DNA of 64,000 bases from Enteractinococcus fodinae (GTDB lineage Bacteria > Actinomycetota > Actinomycetes > Actinomycetales > Micrococcaceae). Below the pieces are notes generated by a model that was given only the letters and a program-made list of their open reading frames with translations, searched no databases and was not told the origin of the DNA. A program made the translations under genes and the position numbers. Within the stretch, counting starts at the first letter, position 1. Each line of letters opens with the position of its first letter. The DNA lies in the NCBI RefSeq assembly GCF_031458395.1, contig NZ_JAVDYJ010000001.1, positions 2,232,001 to 2,296,000 of the forward strand, in the 5' to 3' direction. Shown here in pieces: positions 1 to 8,432 of the stretch.

Positions 1-110
1 TCGAAGGCGAAGTCACCGACGACGTCTTGGATCGTGCCAGAACCTTGGCAGCAGAATTATTCGCTAACCCCTCGACCGAATATATTGCCAACGTCGAGGT
101 GGCCAAATGA
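1..110 (+). CDS. purS: PurS C-terminus (partial), FGAM synthase small subunit
   Basis: The first 110 bases read open in frame 3 and end in TGA, giving about 35 residues that end in ANVEVAK. The piece fits the C-terminal helix and strand of PurS, the small subunit that bridges PurQ and PurL in the formylglycinamidine ribonucleotide synthase of purine synthesis. The start lies outside the window. The stop overlaps the purQ start as ATGA, so the genes are probably translationally coupled. The assignment rests mainly on the purS-purQ-purL gene order, because the visible piece is short. Confidence 0.8.
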   Translation, partial: EGEVTDDVLDRARTLAAELFANPSTEYIANVEVAK

Positions 111-838
111 GCGAACCCAACATTGGCGTCGTAATGTTCGACGCGGCAACCGATGCGGCCTCGGTCATTCGAGCCGTCGAGCTGGCCGGTGGCACACCGG
201 TCACCTTGCACCCCAAGACAACGGTCGCCCCGGACCTGGCCGACCTCTCTGTGGTCATTCTGCCGGGCGGATTTTCCTACGGTGACTATCTCCGGGCCGG
301 CGCCCTGGCGGCGACGCAGCCGATCATGCGGGTCCTGGCGGAAGCCGTCGAAGCCGAAGAGATCACCGTTATCGGATTGGGCAATGGCTTCCAAGTACTG
401 ACTGAAGCAGGCCTGCTACCGGGTGCGTTTGTCGCCAACGCCACCCCCCGATACCACCACACCGAAGTGGACTTCATTATCGCCAATAACAGCTCGGCCA
501 TGACCAACGCCTATGAACTCGGCCAACAAGTTCGCCTCGTCCAAAAAGGCGCCTACGCCCAGTACACCGCGACAGCCCAAGAGCTGGAAGCGCTCGAAGA
601 ACGAGGCAATGTACTCATCCGCGCCAAAGACTCTGCAACCGGTTCCGATATTGCGGGAATTAGCTCGGCTGACGGCCTGGTGTTGGGACTGATGGCAAGC
701 CCAGAGTATGCGATCGAAGAAGGCTTCGGAACAGACCATCCAGACGGCCCCGGTATGGGTGTGGATGGTCAAGGATTATTTGTCTCAGTTGTGCGTGCTG
801 CCGGTGCGATCAACGGTGAAGGAGTTGTCGGTGAGTAA
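107..838 (+). CDS. purQ: PurQ-like glutamine amidotransferase subunit lacking catalytic Cys and His
   Basis: This 243-residue protein aligns end to end with PurQ, the class I glutaminase subunit of FGAM synthase, which hydrolyses glutamine and channels ammonia to PurL. PGGFSYGDYLRAGA (residues 53-66) and NGFQVLTEAGLLPG (93-106) are clear family signatures. The nucleophile motif GICNGF, however, reads GLGNGF, with Gly92 (codon GGC at 380-382) where Cys is expected. The motif PHPE reads ASPE, with Ser198 in place of the catalytic His; only Glu200 of the triad remains. Other conserved stretches, such as the HGEG region, are also altered. The frame is intact and overlaps both neighbours, so this is a full-length gene and not a decayed one. 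It may be a structural subunit of an ammonia-dependent complex, or an intact PurQ may exist elsewhere. Confidence 0.9.
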   Translation: MSEPNIGVVMFDAATDAASVIRAVELAGGTPVTLHPKTTVAPDLADLSVVILPGGFSYGDYLRAGALAATQPIMRVLAEAVEAEEITVIGLGNGFQVLTEAGLLPGAFVANATPRYHHTEVDFIIANNSSAMTNAYELGQQVRLVQKGAYAQYTATAQELEALEERGNVLIRAKDSATGSDIAGISSADGLVLGLMASPEYAIEEGFGTDHPDGPGMGVDGQGLFVSVVRAAGAINGEGVVGE

Positions 839-3131
839 AGAACAACTAGATACGGTCGCCCACGCCGACCAGACCCCCGAGGCGGAGCAGTCATGGGCAG
901 CGCTGGGGTTGAACGCTGAGGAATATCAGCGCATCCGCGATATTCTGGGACGCCGCCCAACCGAAGCGGAACTGGCGATGTATTCCTCCATGTGGTCGGA
1001 GCACACGTCCTATAAATCCTCTAAAGTTCACCTGCGCCAGTTCGGCGAAAAAACCACCGACGAGATGCAGCGCAACATGCTGGTGGGCCTGGGCGAAAAC
1101 GCCGGCGTGGTGGATCTAGGTGACGGTTGGGCCGTGACCTTCAAGGTCGAATCCCACAACTCACCCTCCTTCTTGGAACCCTTCCAGGGTGCCGCCACCG
1201 GGATCGGTGGCGTGGTGCGCGACATCATCTCGATGGGCGCTCGCCCGGTCGCGGTGCTCGACTCGCTGCGGGTCGGCCACGAAGACCACGAAGACACCGC
1301 TCGCATCGTCAAAGGGGCGGTGGCCGGTGTCGGGCACTACGGCAACATCCTAGGGGTGCCCAATATTGCCGGGGAGATCTCCTTTGACTCGGTATTCCAG
1401 GGCAACCCGCTGGTCAACGCCGGAGCTGTCGGAGTCTTGCGCCACGAAGACTTGCGCTTGGCGCAGGCCTCGGGCACCGGCAACCGGATCGTCCTCTTCG
1501 GTGCTCGTACCGGTGGCGATGGCATCGGTGGCGCGGCGATGAGCTCCGCGGCCTTCGATGATGAAGGCGCGGCCAACACCCCGGTCGTCCAAGCCGGCGA
1601 CCCGCTGCAAGAAAACGTGATCATCGAAGCCACCCTGGAACTGTTTGCCAAGTCATTGGTCGAAGGGATCCAGGACTTGGGTGCCGCCGGGATTGCCTGT
1701 GCTACCAGTGAGCTCGCCGCCGGTGGTGACGGGGGCATGCACATCGAACTGACCCACGTCTTGTTGCGCGATGAAGGCCTGACCGCCGGGGACATTTTGA
1801 TGTCGGAATCTCAGGAACGCATGATGGCCGTGGTCACCCCGGACAATGCGGCCGCGTTTGAAGAGATCATGGCCAAATACGGGGTGGAGTACTCCTGGCT
1901 GGGTGAGGTCAACGACTCCGGCCGGTTGACAATTGACTGGAACGGCGAACGCATTGTCGATGTGGACCCCACGACCGTCGCAGACGGCGGACCGGTGTAC
2001 GACCGACCATATGCGCGCCCAGACTGGCAAGACACCGTACAAGCCGATACGTTCCGCGCCTCAACTGCTGCAGCTGACCTACCCCAGACCGGCGAAGACC
2101 TCAAGGCTGCCGTCATCGAACTGATGAGCTCAGCCAATATGGCCGATCGCTCCTGGATCACTTCCCAGACTGACACCTCGGTGGGTGGCAACACCCGCCA
2201 GGCCGCGCCAAACGACGCAGGCGTGGTCCGGGTCGATGAAGAAACCGGGATGGGCTTTGGGTTAGCCATCGACTGCAACTCCCGCTATGTCTACTTGGAC
2301 CCCTATCAGGGTTCGCAGCTGGCCGTGGCCGAGTCCTACCGCAACGTGGCCACCTCGGGAGCCACCCCAATGGGTATCTCCGACGGGTTGAACTTCGGCT
2401 CCCCCGAAGACCCCGGCGTGATGTGGCAGTTCGCTGAATCTACCCGCGGGATTGCCGATGCGTGCATGGAGCTGGGCGTCCCGGTCACCGGCGGCAACGT
2501 CTCGCTGTACAACCAGACGGTTGATACCCCGATTCACCCAACCCCGATGATCGTCACGCTGGGCCGCTACGACGATGTCGCCACCGCGGTCCCCTCGTGG
2601 CTGCACCCAGCCTTCGACGGATCAGCGATCTACCTGCTGGGCGAGACTTTCGATGAACTGGACGGCTCACAGTTTGCCCACCTGCGCGGTCACTTAGGTG
2701 GCGTGCCGCCAAGGGTTGACCTCGCCAAAGAGCGGCAACTGGCGGGTCTATTGTCCAACGCTTCACGCACTCACATGCTTGATGCAGCCCACGATCTTTC
2801 CGATGGTGGCCTGGCCGGTGCCCTAGCCGACATGGTACTCACCGCCGGGGTCGGTATGCGTATTAACCTCAACTACGTCACCGAACGCGACGGCATCGAC
2901 GCGTTCACCGCGCTGTTTTCGGAATCGCAGGGCCGCGCACTGGTGGCCGTCCCGCTATCCGAAGAAGTCCGCTTCCGCGGAATCACCGAATCCCGCGGCT
3001 ACCCATCGTTGCGCATCGGTGTTGTCGACGCTAACTCGGCGGCCCTGGAAATCCAGGACCTCTTCACCGCGAGCATTGATGAACTACGCGAAGGCTGGGC
3101 CACGGCTCTGCCACGCCGTTTCGGACACTAA
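831..3131 (+). CDS. purL: Phosphoribosylformylglycinamidine synthase subunit PurL
   Basis: PurL is the ATP-dependent synthetase subunit of FGAM synthase, converting FGAR and ammonia to FGAM in purine synthesis. The 766-residue product has the length of the small actinobacterial PurL. It carries the N-terminal SEHTSYKS motif, the ESHNSPSF and GGVVRDI substrate/ATP-loop motifs and the internally repeated AIRS-like halves (GGNVSLYN in the second half). I chose the GTG at 831 because GGAG lies 6 nt upstream and it overlaps the purQ stop; longer frames would run into purQ. Its catalytic motifs look normal, in contrast to PurQ. A strong hairpin follows the stop. Confidence 0.95.
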   Translation: MSKEQLDTVAHADQTPEAEQSWAALGLNAEEYQRIRDILGRRPTEAELAMYSSMWSEHTSYKSSKVHLRQFGEKTTDEMQRNMLVGLGENAGVVDLGDGWAVTFKVESHNSPSFLEPFQGAATGIGGVVRDIISMGARPVAVLDSLRVGHEDHEDTARIVKGAVAGVGHYGNILGVPNIAGEISFDSVFQGNPLVNAGAVGVLRHEDLRLAQASGTGNRIVLFGARTGGDGIGGAAMSSAAFDDEGAANTPVVQAGDPLQENVIIEATLELFAKSLVEGIQDLGAAGIACATSELAAGGDGGMHIELTHVLLRDEGLTAGDILMSESQERMMAVVTPDNAAAFEEIMAKYGVEYSWLGEVNDSGRLTIDWNGERIVDVDPTTVADGGPVYDRPYARPDWQDTVQADTFRASTAAADLPQTGEDLKAAVIELMSSANMADRSWITSQTDTSVGGNTRQAAPNDAGVVRVDEETGMGFGLAIDCNSRYVYLDPYQGSQLAVAESYRNVATSGATPMGISDGLNFGSPEDPGVMWQFAESTRGIADACMELGVPVTGGNVSLYNQTVDTPIHPTPMIVTLGRYDDVATAVPSWLHPAFDGSAIYLLGETFDELDGSQFAHLRGHLGGVPPRVDLAKERQLAGLLSNASRTHMLDAAHDLSDGGLAGALADMVLTAGVGMRINLNYVTERDGIDAFTALFSESQGRALVAVPLSEEVRFRGITESRGYPSLRIGVVDANSAALEIQDLFTASIDELREGWATALPRRFGH

Positions 3132-3143
3132 GAACCAACACTG

Positions 3144-3176
3144 AACTGGTGGGATGCTGCAGGCATCCCACCAGTT
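3144..3176 (+). terminator. Hairpin terminator after purL
   Basis: A perfect 14-bp inverted repeat (3144-3157 with 3163-3176) encloses a 5-nt loop, 12 nt after the purL stop. There is no long T run, as is common in actinobacterial terminators. It separates the purine operon from the ATPase gene. Confidence 0.7.
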
Positions 3177-3271
3177 GTGCTGTACAGCAATAATCCAGCA
3201 CGGGAATGGCTCTGGTGTACTTGCATCTCGTTAGAATAGTCCTAGTTGAAAACGTATTGATGAGGTAGGCA

Positions 3272-5905
3272 GTGTCCGAGTCCACCCCGCTGCACGACAG
3301 TGCGGCAGCGTCTGGCCGTGGAAGCTCCCAAGTGGACATCACGGCCGAAAATCGCCACGGATTGTTGCAAGCCCGCGGCGTGACCGACCCGGGGGTCATC
3401 GATGACCAGCGTTTATTGGACTACGGCCTCTCGACCCAAGAGGTCAAACAGCGCACCGACCTGCAGCTGAACAACATCCAACCCGATGACACCTCGCGCT
3501 CACTGATCGCGATCCTGCGAGCGCACGTCTTCACCTTATTCAATCTGGTGATCTTTCTGTGTGCGCTCGGCATCGTAGCCCTCGGCCGCTGGTTGGATCT
3601 GCTCTTTGCCATCGCCGCGGTGACCAACGTGATCATCGGGGTCGTGCAAGAGTATTCAGCCAAGCTCAAACTCGATCGCATTGCGCTATTGCATCAGGAC
3701 GGCATCGTCGTCCGACGCAATGGGGAAAACGTCGAAATCAACATCGCTGAGGCCGTGCTCGATGATGTCGTCTTTTTGCGGGCCGGAGATCAAGTCCCCG
3801 CCGACGGGCTCGTGCTGGCGTCTGAAAGTCTGGATGTCGATGAATCGCTGATCACCGGAGAAGCCGACGCCGTCTATAAACCCGCGGGGGCGACCGTTTT
3901 ATCGGGCACTTCGGTCGTTGCAGGCAATGCCTATTTTCGGATCACCGGTGTCGGCCAAGACTCTCATGCGGCACAACTGACCACCCGCGCCCGACAATTC
4001 ACCAAAGCCCACTCCGAACTCCGCACCGCCCTAGATAAGGTCGCCGGCTGGATCACCATCGCGCTGATCCCGTTGATCGCTGTGGTCTCCTGGGGCCAGA
4101 TCAAGGCCCTAGGTGGTTGGCAGCAGGTGGTGGCCGATGGCAGCCTTGATTCGGCGCTGGTTGCTACCATCGCCGGGATCACCACGATGATCCCGCAAGG
4201 CCTTGCCTTGATGACGACCATTTCATTTGCGGTGGCTGCCCTGAATTTGACCAGTAAAAAGGTGCTGATCCAGGAACAGCCCGCCGTAGAAATCCTGGCC
4301 CGCGTCGATACCGTGTGTCTGGATAAGACCGGTACCCTGACCGAAGGCAGCATGCAATTTTCGTCGGCCACCCAGCTGGCAGAGACGGATCGTGGCTGGC
4401 GACTCGTGTTGGGCCACATCGGGGCTGACCCCAATGCCAATATCACCGCTGCCGCCCTGCGTGAACCGTTCCCCCAGACCCCGGAGCTACCGCAGACCGA
4501 TGCTATCGCGTTTGCTTCGGAGCGACGTTGGTCAGCATTTGCCTTCGGATACCCCGGCGATACCGATGCTGCTGCTGGAGCCTGGGTCCTTGGCGCCCCC
4601 GACGCGCTCATCGATGCGCTGCAAGTTGATGCCTCCACGAAACACGCGTTCCACGAGCGCACCCGGAAGCTAGCAGCCACCGGGAAACGCACCATGATGT
4701 TGGCGCATTCAACCACGCCGTCTTCCACAGCTTTTGAGGACCATCCATGGTTTGGGGACTTTACCGAGCTCCCGGATGACCTCTCCCCTGCCGCGGTGTT
4801 GACCTTCGATGAAAAAGTCCGGGATGACGCGCGAGAAACGCTGGAATTCTTCCAGGCCCAGGGTGTGGAACTGAAAGTCATCTCTGGCGATTCCCCACAC
4901 ACGGTTGCCGCGGTGGCTCGCCAAATTGGGTGGGACCACACCGGCCCCGGCTATGACGCACGAAACTTGCCGGACACCCTCGAGGAGATGGCCGAGGTGA
5001 TGACACAGTACTCGGTTTTTGGTCGAGTCTCACCCGACCAGAAGGAGCTGATGGTCAAGGCCTTACAGCATCGCGATCGTGTGGTGGCAATGACCGGAGA
5101 TGGGGTCAATGATGCCCTGGCCGTGAAAACCGCCGACCTGGGGATCGCGATGGGAGATGCAGCAGCAGCGACCAAAGCCGTCTCGCGTATGGTGTTGCTC
5201 GATTCCAAATTCTCTCGTCTGCCGCATGTACTGGCCGAGGGGCGCAAGGTTATTGCCAATATGGAGCGTCTGGCGCACCTGTTCTTGGCCAAGACGACCT
5301 ACGCTTTCGTGTTCGTCTTGTTCTTCTCGTTGTTGGCCTGGCAATACCCTGCTCTGCCGCGCCAGATGTCGACCGCTGATTTCCTCTTTATCGGGTTGGC
5401 GTCATTTATCTTGGCGCTCATGCCCAATGCTCGGCGTTACGTCCCGGGGTTTTTGTCCCGTGCTCTGAAGTTCGCCATCCCGTCGGGCATCGTGCTGGCC
5501 GCAACTTTGTGGGGTATCAATTGGTATGCCCGTGTGTGGGCCGGCGACATGAGTGGCGTCTTGCCTTGGGCTGGTGACGATCCCGGCGCACCGTTGGTGA
5601 TGGAGCAACTCCAAACGGCCACCTTCATTACCCTGACTCTGACTGGGTTGTGGTTGCTCAACGTGGTGTCGCGCCCATTGAACTGGCAGAAGCTGTGCTT
5701 GCTGGTGCTGTTGCACATCGTGTTCGTGCTCGTGGTGGTCACCCCGATTTCGCAGTGGTATCACGAGTTCATTTTGCCGCCCACGCCCATTGTCGTCGCC
5801 GCGGTTGGGATAGCAGCGTTGGGTGCCGCGGGCATCGAGGTCGTGTATCGCATTCACGACGCTCGGGTGGCAGACACTCTGGAAGGCACAAGGTCGCAGA
5901 CCTAA
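3272..5905 (+). CDS. Cation-transporting P-type ATPase, CtpE-like
   Basis: This is an 877-residue P-type ATPase, an integral membrane ion pump powered by ATP. It shows the phosphorylation motif DKTGTLT (Asp351), the actuator loop as TGEA (residues 195-198, versus TGES in most pumps), the ion-site IPQGL in the fourth membrane helix (307-311) and the hinge TGDGVND (608-614). About two helices precede the actuator domain, two flank the phosphorylation domain, and six follow at the C-terminus. There are no N-terminal heavy-metal domains and no CPC motif, so it is not a copper or zinc pump. The HAD-IC layout resembles mycobacterial CtpE, reported as a calcium pump; the ion here is an inference. 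I use the GTG at 3272, with GAGG upstream. Confidence 0.85.
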   Translation: MSESTPLHDSAAASGRGSSQVDITAENRHGLLQARGVTDPGVIDDQRLLDYGLSTQEVKQRTDLQLNNIQPDDTSRSLIAILRAHVFTLFNLVIFLCALGIVALGRWLDLLFAIAAVTNVIIGVVQEYSAKLKLDRIALLHQDGIVVRRNGENVEINIAEAVLDDVVFLRAGDQVPADGLVLASESLDVDESLITGEADAVYKPAGATVLSGTSVVAGNAYFRITGVGQDSHAAQLTTRARQFTKAHSELRTALDKVAGWITIALIPLIAVVSWGQIKALGGWQQVVADGSLDSALVATIAGITTMIPQGLALMTTISFAVAALNLTSKKVLIQEQPAVEILARVDTVCLDKTGTLTEGSMQFSSATQLAETDRGWRLVLGHIGADPNANITAAALREPFPQTPELPQTDAIAFASERRWSAFAFGYPGDTDAAAGAWVLGAPDALIDALQVDASTKHAFHERTRKLAATGKRTMMLAHSTTPSSTAFEDHPWFGDFTELPDDLSPAAVLTFDEKVRDDARETLEFFQAQGVELKVISGDSPHTVAAVARQIGWDHTGPGYDARNLPDTLEEMAEVMTQYSVFGRVSPDQKELMVKALQHRDRVVAMTGDGVNDALAVKTADLGIAMGDAAAATKAVSRMVLLDSKFSRLPHVLAEGRKVIANMERLAHLFLAKTTYAFVFVLFFSLLAWQYPALPRQMSTADFLFIGLASFILALMPNARRYVPGFLSRALKFAIPSGIVLAATLWGINWYARVWAGDMSGVLPWAGDDPGAPLVMEQLQTATFITLTLTGLWLLNVVSRPLNWQKLCLLVLLHIVFVLVVVTPISQWYHEFILPPTPIVVAAVGIAALGAAGIEVVYRIHDARVADTLEGTRSQT

Positions 5906-5931
5906 CGCAACGCCATTAGGTGCACCCCGGG

Positions 5932-6621
5932 TTATTCGGCTTGCAGTGGCTCCCAGGTGAGTGGGCTGCCGTCACCACAATTGAACGTTACCGGGCGGGT
6001 GGATTCATCAGGGTTCGCTTCATCGGGAATACCTTCGTCATATTCCACACGGACTACCCACGTGGCGGGGTCCACTTCAGCCAGTGTCTCGGCATCTTTT
6101 GGATACGTTGCATTGAACGTTCCATCTTGGAGTTCGGGGCTGGTGTCCTGTTCGATTTCGTCCTCGTTCGTGCGAACCCCACTAAAAATCATCTCTCCGG
6201 CTTCATAGGTCGTATCAAGCTCGGCCAGGTCATCGACTGCTTCGCCTTGTAACTCAATGATGAAGCTGACTTCTCCCTGCTCCGTGAGCAACGTATCTGG
6301 ATTAAAGAAGTCGCCGGTCATCGTGACTTCGTACGCGTCTTCGGTTTCACGCAGCTCTGCGGTATCCAACGTGTCACCGGAATAGTCTGCCGGGCCATCT
6401 GTCTGCTGATCGCTTGGCTCTGGATTGAACTCACAACGTGCCAGTCCAGGCTCGACGGTCCCACCGGCATCCGAATCGATCTCCTCGGATGGGGCCATGG
6501 TGTCTTGTTCAGCGTCTTCACCGGTATCGACGGAGTCTTCGGCTGGCGCGGTGCACCCTGCCAGCGCCAACAGGGCAAGCATTGAGGTGGTCACTGTTGC
6601 TTTCGCTAGACGTGTCGTCAT
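5932..6621 (-). CDS. Putative secreted lipoprotein, function unknown
   Basis: The 229-residue product begins with a lipoprotein signal peptide (MTTRLAK, a hydrophobic core, then LALAGC with the lipid-modified Cys at residue 23). A strongly acidic, low-complexity linker rich in Asp, Glu and Ser follows. The rest is a soluble domain with two further Cys residues (CEFNP and FNCGDG) that could form a disulfide. AAGGA precedes the ATG. I do not recognise the folded domain. The gene is convergent with the P-type ATPase, with 26 nt between the stops. Confidence 0.75.
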   Translation of the reverse strand: MTTRLAKATVTTSMLALLALAGCTAPAEDSVDTGEDAEQDTMAPSEEIDSDAGGTVEPGLARCEFNPEPSDQQTDGPADYSGDTLDTAELRETEDAYEVTMTGDFFNPDTLLTEQGEVSFIIELQGEAVDDLAELDTTYEAGEMIFSGVRTNEDEIEQDTSPELQDGTFNATYPKDAETLAEVDPATWVVRVEYDEGIPDEANPDESTRPVTFNCGDGSPLTWEPLQAE

Positions 6622-7088
6622 GGTGGCCTATCCTTCTCCGATTGACTACTGAACGTTAACAGTGACATTATCTCAGGCTGATCTGCACAGAAAGAGCTGA
6701 GCTGTCGGAGCGGTAGCAAGAGTCTGAGGCAGGAGCAAGGCCCGGGGTCAGAATCCCCCGGGCCTTGGTACCGCAACCACAGAACCTCAGCGGTACTGCA
6801 GGATAGAATTTCCCGCCTCATATAACCACACAGGAACAACACATCTGCGTCTTCGGTAGCACCGCAAGTCTTCGCGACCTTCGGCATCTACCAGATGGTT
6901 TCCATCGTGACTCCATTATGCGTGTGACACCCATCACAGTCAACCCTTTGCTGGACAAATTTTTATCAGCATTGGGCGTCGACGAAGGGGTCCTCCGCAA
7001 AACCGTGGGTGACTTGGGGCAAGGAGGCTACTACGACATCGCAGGGAGAGCTTCTCTGCTCAGTCTCATCACCGGCAAGCTACGCAGC
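6622..7088. other. Intergenic region with one hairpin
   Basis: This stretch of almost 470 bases lies between the lipoprotein start and the end of the decayed oxidoreductase. It contains a hairpin at 6737-6766. I find no credible gene: short frames on both strands lack family similarity and ribosome sites. It probably holds the lipoprotein promoter plus sequence left from decay of the neighbouring gene. Confidence 0.5.
6737..6766 (-). terminator. GC-rich hairpin, probable terminator
   Basis: A 10-bp perfect stem AAGGCCCGGG / CCCGGGCCTT encloses a 10-nt loop. It lies downstream of the minus-strand oxidoreductase remnant and upstream of the lipoprotein, so it probably ends minus-strand transcription from the 7-8 kb genes. 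Confidence 0.55.
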
Positions 7089-7856
7089 TCACCGGATCCC
7101 CACTTCTGGATATGGTTGCTCGGCGACGATTCGCTGGTAACCCAGATTCTTCAAGTCGATCGACCGATACTCGCCGGTGAGAATATGTTCGGCCAGGCCA
7201 CGCCCGACACCGAGCGCGTGCATGAATCCGTAACCCAAGAAACCGGCGGCGAAATAAAAGTTTTCGAACTGCCCGGGTGCGCTGCCAATGATGGCGTGAC
7301 CGTCGAAGCGGTTCTGATCATACAACCCCAAGTACGCTGTTCGACAAGGCGTCCTGCGGCAGGCAACCGGTGTTCTAGCGCAGGCTGAACGACTTCGGGA
7401 TAGTAGTGCGGACCGATGATGACGTCCTCGCCACCGGGATGATTGAAGTCGACCAGTCCGGCTGAGACGCCACCGGCGTGGGCATCGATAGCCAGCCCGG
7501 CAACATCTTTGATGAACGGCAGATAGTTCAGGCTGCGCTCGGCAATCGCATAGCACTCATGCCGGCGATGAACAGATACCCGTTGGGCTGCCAGTGCCTC
7601 TGATGCGGGTTGGCCGTCTACAGCCACCACTCGTCCCAGGTTTTCAAAATTTACAGCGTGTACTACGGCAGCGCAATATTTTCCGGTCGGGTGAATAGCT
7701 GAAGAATCCCCCGGTGCCTTTCCCCGTGGCGGCAGTCGCGTAGGTCAGGTCGCGCTCAAATATCAGCACATCCAGTTCTGGGTCGGCCAATTCGAGATGC
7801 AGCGCGGTGGCATAGCCGACGATGCCACCGCCAATGACGATGACGGTTTCAATCAA
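7089..7856 (-). pseudogene. FAD-dependent oxidoreductase (DAO family) remnant, frameshifted and internally deleted
   Basis: Three pieces of one protein lie in two minus-strand frames. The N-terminal piece (7856 down to about 7690) has the FAD dinucleotide motif VIGGGIVGYATALHL and a following TGKGTGG. The middle piece (about 7640-7350) contains the SLNYLPFIKDVAGLAIDA and GGEDVIIGPHYYPEVV segments. The C-terminal piece (about 7335-7089) contains GLYDQNRFDGHAIIG, then FYFAAGFLGYGFMHALG and GRGLAEHIL, typical of the glycine/sarcosine oxidase-like FOXRED1 group. Relatives are roughly 370-400 residues long, but only about 250 codons of space remain, so roughly a third is lost between the first and middle pieces. 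At least two frame changes (near 7640-7690 and 7300-7350) make this a pseudogene. It would have followed the CoA-binding gene in one transcript. Confidence 0.85.
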
Positions 7857-7877
7857 TGATCCGTCTGTCTATTGGCC

Positions 7878-8330
7878 TCACATGCGCCAACCGAGTGATC
7901 GCATGCGACCCTCAATTGATGGACACGTATCAGTCACCACGTTGAGGCCGGCAGCCAGTGCCTTATCGACCGCCGCCGGACTATCAACGCCGATTTGGAA
8001 CCAGAGATTTTTCACGCCCTTGCGGATCGCTTCGTCGACCACCCCAACGGCAGCGTCACCATTCACAAAAACATGCACGACATCGATCGGGTGCGGTATT
8101 TCTGCGAGGCGGCCGTACGCTCGCTGACCATTCACGGGCTCGCGGCGTCGGTTGACCGGGATCACGTCCATGCCCAGTTCGGATTGTAGAAAGGCTGCGA
8201 TGGATTTCGCGACACGACCCGGAGTGTCGGTGAGGCCCACAACGGCCCAGGTCGCGCCCGCGTCCGTGAGGAGAGTATCAACGAGTCCGGGAGCATTAGC
8301 CGCCTGAGGGCTGTTCGAAAGTTGAGTCAT
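7878..8330 (-). CDS. CoA-binding domain protein (YccU-like)
   Basis: This small (150-residue) single-domain protein has a Rossmann-type CoA-binding fold. Landmarks are WAVVGLTDTPGRVAKSIAAFL near the N-terminus, VIPVNR, the IDVVHVFV segment, then LWFQIGVDSPAAVDKA and a C-terminal TDTCPSIEGR. Such proteins resemble the CoA-binding part of succinyl-CoA synthetase; their role is unknown. A GTG at 8354 would add eight residues, but it overlaps the Crp-like site at 8347-8362, so I use the ATG at 8330. A paralogue occurs at 60016-60528 beside metY. The decayed oxidoreductase follows 21 nt downstream. Confidence 0.75.
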   Translation of the reverse strand: MTQLSNSPQAANAPGLVDTLLTDAGATWAVVGLTDTPGRVAKSIAAFLQSELGMDVIPVNRRREPVNGQRAYGRLAEIPHPIDVVHVFVNGDAAVGVVDEAIRKGVKNLWFQIGVDSPAAVDKALAAGLNVVTDTCPSIEGRMRSLGWRM

Positions 8331-8346
8331 GGCACCACTATAGAGA

Positions 8347-8362
8347 TGTGACACACGTCACG
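8347..8362. promoter_or_regulatory. Candidate Crp/GlxR-type operator
   Basis: The 16-mer TGTGACACACGTCACG matches the Crp/GlxR pattern TGTGA-N6-TCACA at nine of ten specified positions. It lies between the divergent CoA-binding gene and the ThDP-like gene, just upstream of both starts, so it could control either. The assignment is by motif only. Confidence 0.5.
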
Positions 8363-8432
8363 TCTAGCGTGGTGATTTACCTTCGTTGTTTCAAACCGTA
8401 TCCTTAGAGTTGGTAAATCTTCAGGAGGTATC

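Noticed and set aside
3964-4941. A 325-codon open frame on the minus strand inside the P-type ATPase gene
   Set aside because: It lies antisense to conserved ATPase motifs, has no recognisable domain and no ribosome site; GC-rich coding DNA often leaves long antisense frames.
3272-5905. TGEA instead of TGES in the P-type ATPase actuator domain
   Set aside because: The essential Glu is kept, and the last position varies in related pumps, so it is noted but not treated as a defect.
6918-7388. A 156-codon plus-strand frame
   Set aside because: Its second half is antisense to the recognisable C-terminus of the FAD oxidoreductase remnant, and its first half has no similarity to known proteins.
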